From Flavobacteriales bacterium (GTDB lineage Bacteria > Bacteroidota > Bacteroidia > Flavobacteriales_D > Sanyastnellaceae), in contig CANIBZ010000006.1 in assembly GCA_947466425.1 (NCBI GenBank), positions 1-64,000 of the forward strand: a stretch of DNA of 64,000 bases, given 5' to 3'. Of this stretch, positions 61,032 to 64,000 are shown piece after piece. Each line of letters begins with the position of its first letter. Within the stretch, counting starts at the first letter, position 1. The notes under the pieces were generated by a model. The model was not told where the DNA came from and made no database searches. It worked only from the letters and a program-made list of their open reading frames with translations. The translations under genes and the position numbers were made by a program.

Positions 61032-62909
61032 CTATTCTGTTTCTGGTTCAGTTTCTATTTCCTTCTTTTCAACGATTTCATCTTTCTCTACACGCAGGTT
61101 TCGAATGATAAAGTCTTGTCTATCGGGCGTGTTCTTACCCATGTAGAATTCAAGAATGTCTTTGATGTGAATGTCTTTTGTAATTACGACCGGTTCAAGT
61201 CGAATGTTATCACCAATGAAGAACTTGAATTCATCTGGAGAAATCTCTCCCAATCCCTTGAATCGGGTGATTTCCGGCTTGTTTCCTAATTTCTGAATGG
61301 CATGCTGACGTTCCAAATCGGAGTAGCAATAAATGGTTTCCTTCTTGTTTCTCACGCGAAATAAAGGTGTTGAAAGGACATACAAGTGTCCAGATTTCAC
61401 CAAGTCTGGGAAGAATTGAAGGAAGAAGGTGATCATTAAAAGTCGAATGTGCATACCGTCGACATCGGCATCGGTTGCAATAACCACATTGTTGTAACGA
61501 AGTGAATCGAGTCCGTCTTCAATATCAAGAGCCGCTTGTAATAAGTTGAACTCTTCATTTTCGTAAACGACTTTCTTTGTTAATCCGTAGGTGTTCAAAG
61601 GTTTTCCCTTCAAACTGAAAACCGCTTGGGTCTGCACATTTCGAGAAATGGTAATGGAACCGGATGCCGAATCCCCCTCGGTAATGAACAACGTGGTTGC
61701 ATTTGCTAAGTCACTTTTGTCTGCATAATGCACTTTGCAATCGCGAAGCTTCTTGTTATGTAAGTTCGATTTCTTTGCGCGCTCTCTAGCCAATTTGGCT
61801 ATACCCGCAAGTTCCTTTCTTTCTCTTTCTGATTGAAGAATTTTCTTCAAGAGACTTTGTGCAATTTCTGGATTTCGATGCAAGAAATTGTCGAGTTCTT
61901 TTTGGAGGAATTCTAAGATAAACGCCTTAACACTTTTTCCGTTAGGTTCAATTTCATTCGAACCTAATTTCGTTTTGGTCTGCGATTCGAAAACCGGTTC
62001 AATGACTTTAATAGCAACTGCCGCAACAATTCCAGAACGAACATCGACTGCTTCGTAATCTTTTTTGAAGAAGTCACGAATGACTTTTACATAGGCCTCG
62101 CGGAATGCCGCTTGGTGCGTTCCACCTTGCGTCGTGTATTGCCCGTTTACGAAACTGTAATATTCCTCCCCGTATGAATTCGTGTGTGTGATGGCTACTT
62201 CAATGTCATCGCTTTTCAAGTGAATGGCATTGTAAAGTGGATCCTCGGTCATGTTGGCTGCGAGCAAATCGCGTAAACCATTTTCCGATTTGAATTTTTG
62301 ACCGTTGAAAATGATGGTTAATCCAGCATTCAAGTAGCAATAATTCCAAAGTAATCGTTCGATGTGTTGCGAACGATATTGATAATTGACAAATATGCTT
62401 TCATCGGGAATGAACGACATGAGTGTTCCGTTCTTCTCGGTTGATTTAGCAATCTTAAAATCTTGTGTTATTTCTCCTTTTCCGAATTCAGCTGCTTTCA
62501 TTTCGCCTTCGCGAAAAGATTCAACGCGGAAGAAAGAACTGAGTGCGTTAACCGCCTTCGTTCCTACTCCGTTTAGTCCAACAGATTTCTTAAATGCGCG
62601 AGAATCGTATTTTCCACCTGTGTTGATCTTCGAAACGCAATCGATCACCTTTCCCAACGGGATACCTCTTCCGTAATCGCGAACGGTAACGGTTCCGTCT
62701 TTGATTACAATTTCAACATTCTTTCCATTACCCATGACAAATTCGTCAATGGAATTGTCCATAATTTCCTTCAACAAAACATAAATACCGTCGTCGGCAG
62801 TAGTACCGTCGCCAAGTTTACCTATGTACATCCCCGGTCGCAGACGAATGTGTTCGTACCACTCCAGGGATTTAATGTTGTCTTCTGTGTATTTAACTTC
62901 TTGAGCCAT
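61032..62909 (-). CDS. parE: DNA topoisomerase IV subunit B
   Basis: ParE is the ATPase subunit of topoisomerase IV. The 625-residue protein has the GHKL ATP site ([40 protein letters not shown]), the [10 protein letters not shown] region, and the TOPRIM motifs [13 protein letters not shown] and [18 protein letters not shown]. The end has the glutamate segment [14 protein letters not shown]. It is the first gene of the parE-parC operon. Confidence 0.96.
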   Translation of the reverse strand: MAQEVKYTEDNIKSLEWYEHIRLRPGMYIGKLGDGTTADDGIYVLLKEIMDNSIDEFVMGNGKNVEIVIKDGTVTVRDYGRGIPLGKVIDCVSKINTGGKYDSRAFKKSVGLNGVGTKAVNALSSFFRVESFREGEMKAAEFGKGEITQDFKIAKSTEKNGTLMSFIPDESIFVNYQYRSQHIERLLWNYCYLNAGLTIIFNGQKFKSENGLRDLLAANMTEDPLYNAIHLKSDDIEVAITHTNSYGEEYYSFVNGQYTTQGGTHQAAFREAYVKVIRDFFKKDYEAVDVRSGIVAAVAIKVIEPVFESQTKTKLGSNEIEPNGKSVKAFILEFLQKELDNFLHRNPEIAQSLLKKILQSERERKELAGIAKLARERAKKSNLHNKKLRDCKVHYADKSDLANATTLFITEGDSASGSITISRNVQTQAVFSLKGKPLNTYGLTKKVVYENEEFNLLQAALDIEDGLDSLRYNNVVIATDADVDGMHIRLLMITFFLQFFPDLVKSGHLYVLSTPLFRVRNKKETIYCYSDLERQHAIQKLGNKPEITRFKGLGEISPDEFKFFIGDNIRLEPVVITKDIHIKDILEFYMGKNTPDRQDFIIRNLRVEKDEIVEKKEIETEPETE

Positions 62910-63012
62910 CTCGTCTGTTCTAAATCAGACTTCGAAAGTAATACGCAGAATAACTTCGGAAATTCACAATGGTTGGTAGTTTTCAACAGGTCTTTGAAAA
63001 CACCGGTTGATA

Positions 63013-63561
63013 CTATTGTTCAGACATCTGTATCAAAGCAAAAACGGCATAATTGATCATGTCGCGAAATCCGCTGTCGATTCCTTCTGAAACGAGGGTT
63101 TTGCCTGAGTTGTCTTCAATTTGTTTGATGCGTAAGATTTTCATGAGAATCAAATCCGTGAACGATGAAACGCGCATGTCGCGCCAAGCTTCACCGTAAT
63201 CGTGATTCTTGTTCATCATTAATTCCTTGGTAATTTGGGCTTGCTCTATATAAAGAGAAATTGCATTTTCTGCTTGAAGTTCTAATGGAGCATCTGAGGG
63301 CAATTCTAACTGAATAAGAGCCATTAAGCTGTAATTAATGATACCTACAAACTCATCTTCAATCCCCTCACCTACTTTGCTTTCCCCTTTTTCTTCAATG
63401 GTGCGAATGCGCTGCGCCTTGATGAAAATTTGATCCGTTAAACTGGAAGGACGCAAAATTCTCCAAGCCGTTCCGTAGTCGTGCGTTTTCTTTTTGAAGA
63501 GGTCGACACATTTCTGAATGGCCTGATCGTATTGTGCTGAAGTATCTTTTGGTGCGCTCAT
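63013..63561 (-). CDS. DUF1599 domain protein
   Basis: This 182-residue cytoplasmic protein has two tandem copies of the DUF1599 repeat: KKTHDYGTAWRILRPSSLTDQIFIKAQRIRTIEE and KNHDYGEAWRDMRVSSFTDLILMKILRIKQIED (each in the family form HDYG-x-AWR-x2-R). The family is restricted mainly to Bacteroidota and lies next to folP, as here. Its role is unknown; it may have a nucleotide-pyrophosphatase-like all-alpha fold, which is inference. The ATG at 63561 fits the repeat start; a longer frame from 63594 overlaps the divergent promoter. Confidence 0.88.
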   Translation of the reverse strand: MSAPKDTSAQYDQAIQKCVDLFKKKTHDYGTAWRILRPSSLTDQIFIKAQRIRTIEEKGESKVGEGIEDEFVGIINYSLMALIQLELPSDAPLELQAENAISLYIEQAQITKELMMNKNHDYGEAWRDMRVSSFTDLILMKILRIKQIEDNSGKTLVSEGIDSGFRDMINYAVFALIQMSEQ

Positions 63562-63604
63562 GATTCGAAATACAAATGCGATGAAAATGCTCATCTTTGC
63601 GTTT

Positions 63605-63612
63605 CAAAGATA
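63605..63612 (-). promoter_or_regulatory. -7 element of the DUF1599 gene
   Basis: TATCTTTG on the minus strand (63612-63605) is a perfect TAnnTTTG match, 43 nt before the ATG. An imperfect one (CATCTTTG, 63592-63599) faces folP on the + strand. Confidence 0.45.
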
Positions 63613-63621
63613 CATCTTGAA

Positions 63622-64000
63622 ATGAATTCTACTCGCACACTTCCCTTGGTAATGGGAATTTTGAATGTTACTCCAGATTCTTTTTATGCTGGAAGTCGCT
63701 CTAATTCTGAAAAAGACATTCTCGTTCGCGTTGAAAAAATGATTTCAGATGGAATGGATATTTTGGATTTGGGCGGACAATCGACTCGTCCGGGTGCCAT
63801 TTATATTTCTGCGGAAGAAGAGTTGAATCGCGTGTTACCCGTATTAATTTCCATTCGAAATGAATTTCCTTCCTTAACAATAAGTATCGATACGTTTTAT
63901 AGTGAAGTGGCCACCTCTTGTCTTCGCGAAGGGGCGCATTGGATAAACGATGTGTCGGGCGGAAGGATGGATTCTAATTTAAGGAACATAGCTGCTGAAG
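63622..64000 (+). CDS. folP: dihydropteroate synthase, N-terminal part
   Basis: FolP condenses para-aminobenzoate with the pterin diphosphate in folate synthesis. The frame is open to the window end, giving the first 126 codons. It contains VMGILNVTPDSFYAGS, DILDLGGQSTRPGA, the TISIDTFYSEVA segment and HWINDVSGGR, all diagnostic. It is divergent from the DUF1599 gene, the arrangement usual in Bacteroidota. Confidence 0.96.
   Translation, partial: MNSTRTLPLVMGILNVTPDSFYAGSRSNSEKDILVRVEKMISDGMDILDLGGQSTRPGAIYISAEEELNRVLPVLISIRNEFPSLTISIDTFYSEVATSCLREGAHWINDVSGGRMDSNLRNIAAE

Noticed and set aside
58423-62909. DNA gyrase rather than topoisomerase IV
   Set aside because: The adjacent parE-parC order, the 625-residue B subunit and the absence of a clear GyrA box fit topoisomerase IV better.

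Overview
The window comes from a Bacteroidota genome, most likely of the order Flavobacteriales. The evidence is: two secreted metallopeptidases with type IX secretion C-terminal sorting domains; several Bacteroidota-type families (DUF5686, DUF1599, MauE-like redox membrane proteins, OmpA with long Pro/Val linkers); TAnnTTTG promoter elements in place of sigma70 boxes; weak or absent Shine-Dalgarno sequences; and a CrtD-CruF carotenoid pair typical of pigmented flavobacteria. The family-level placement is inference.

Layout. 1-666 is the 3' end of uvrA. 667-4688 is an accessory stretch with a RES-Xre toxin-antitoxin pair, a Fic protein, a remnant of a second fic gene with a 12-G run, a 75-80 bp direct repeat, small orphan genes, and four chains of tiny palindromes (667-716, 736-803, 1768-1964, 4540-4659). 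In these chains the stems of 2-7 bp nearly always close on a 3-nt loop and are separated by a constant ATTC/ATTA spacer. They are the strongest unexplained structure in the window. 4689-10852 carries an FkbM methyltransferase, an outer-membrane barrel, a queuosine-precursor transporter, a secreted M1 peptidase and a large helical-repeat protein. 10961-24880 is largely housekeeping: a Nif3 / coiled-coil pair with a histone-H1-like N-terminal extension, lpxK-gatB-thioredoxin lipoprotein-M1 peptidase-lpxH, a fused epimerase-deacetylase, radC and rpsT. 25072-31371 holds an S8 peptidase lipoprotein, moaE-moaD-tauE, tRNA-Arg, initiator tRNA-Met, era and ispE.

31428-38624 is envelope and surface: an M36 peptidase with a sorting domain, an acetyltransferase with GDP-fucose synthase, and an OmpA protein with three tandem barrel-like units. 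38695-47354 has apaG, typA, elongator tRNA-Met, crtD-cruF, ligA and a DEAD-box helicase. 47386-57508 has envelope lipoproteins, a DUF5686 protein, a MauE-thioredoxin fusion, an orphan OppB permease, a reduced GH13 protein and a dioxygenase-plus-DevBCA-like efflux operon. The window closes with a Cys-rich membrane protein, parE-parC, a DUF1599 protein and the start of folP.

How genes work together: lpxK and lpxH serve lipid A synthesis. fcl, the acetyltransferase and the epimerase-deacetylase serve surface glycans. crtD and cruF act on the same end of an acyclic carotenoid. parE and parC form topoisomerase IV. Transcription units are compact, with ATGA overlaps, convergent 4-11 bp gene overlaps and stop codons lying inside terminator hairpins. 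Several start codons sit only 4-5 nt after a -7 element, which points to leaderless mRNAs.
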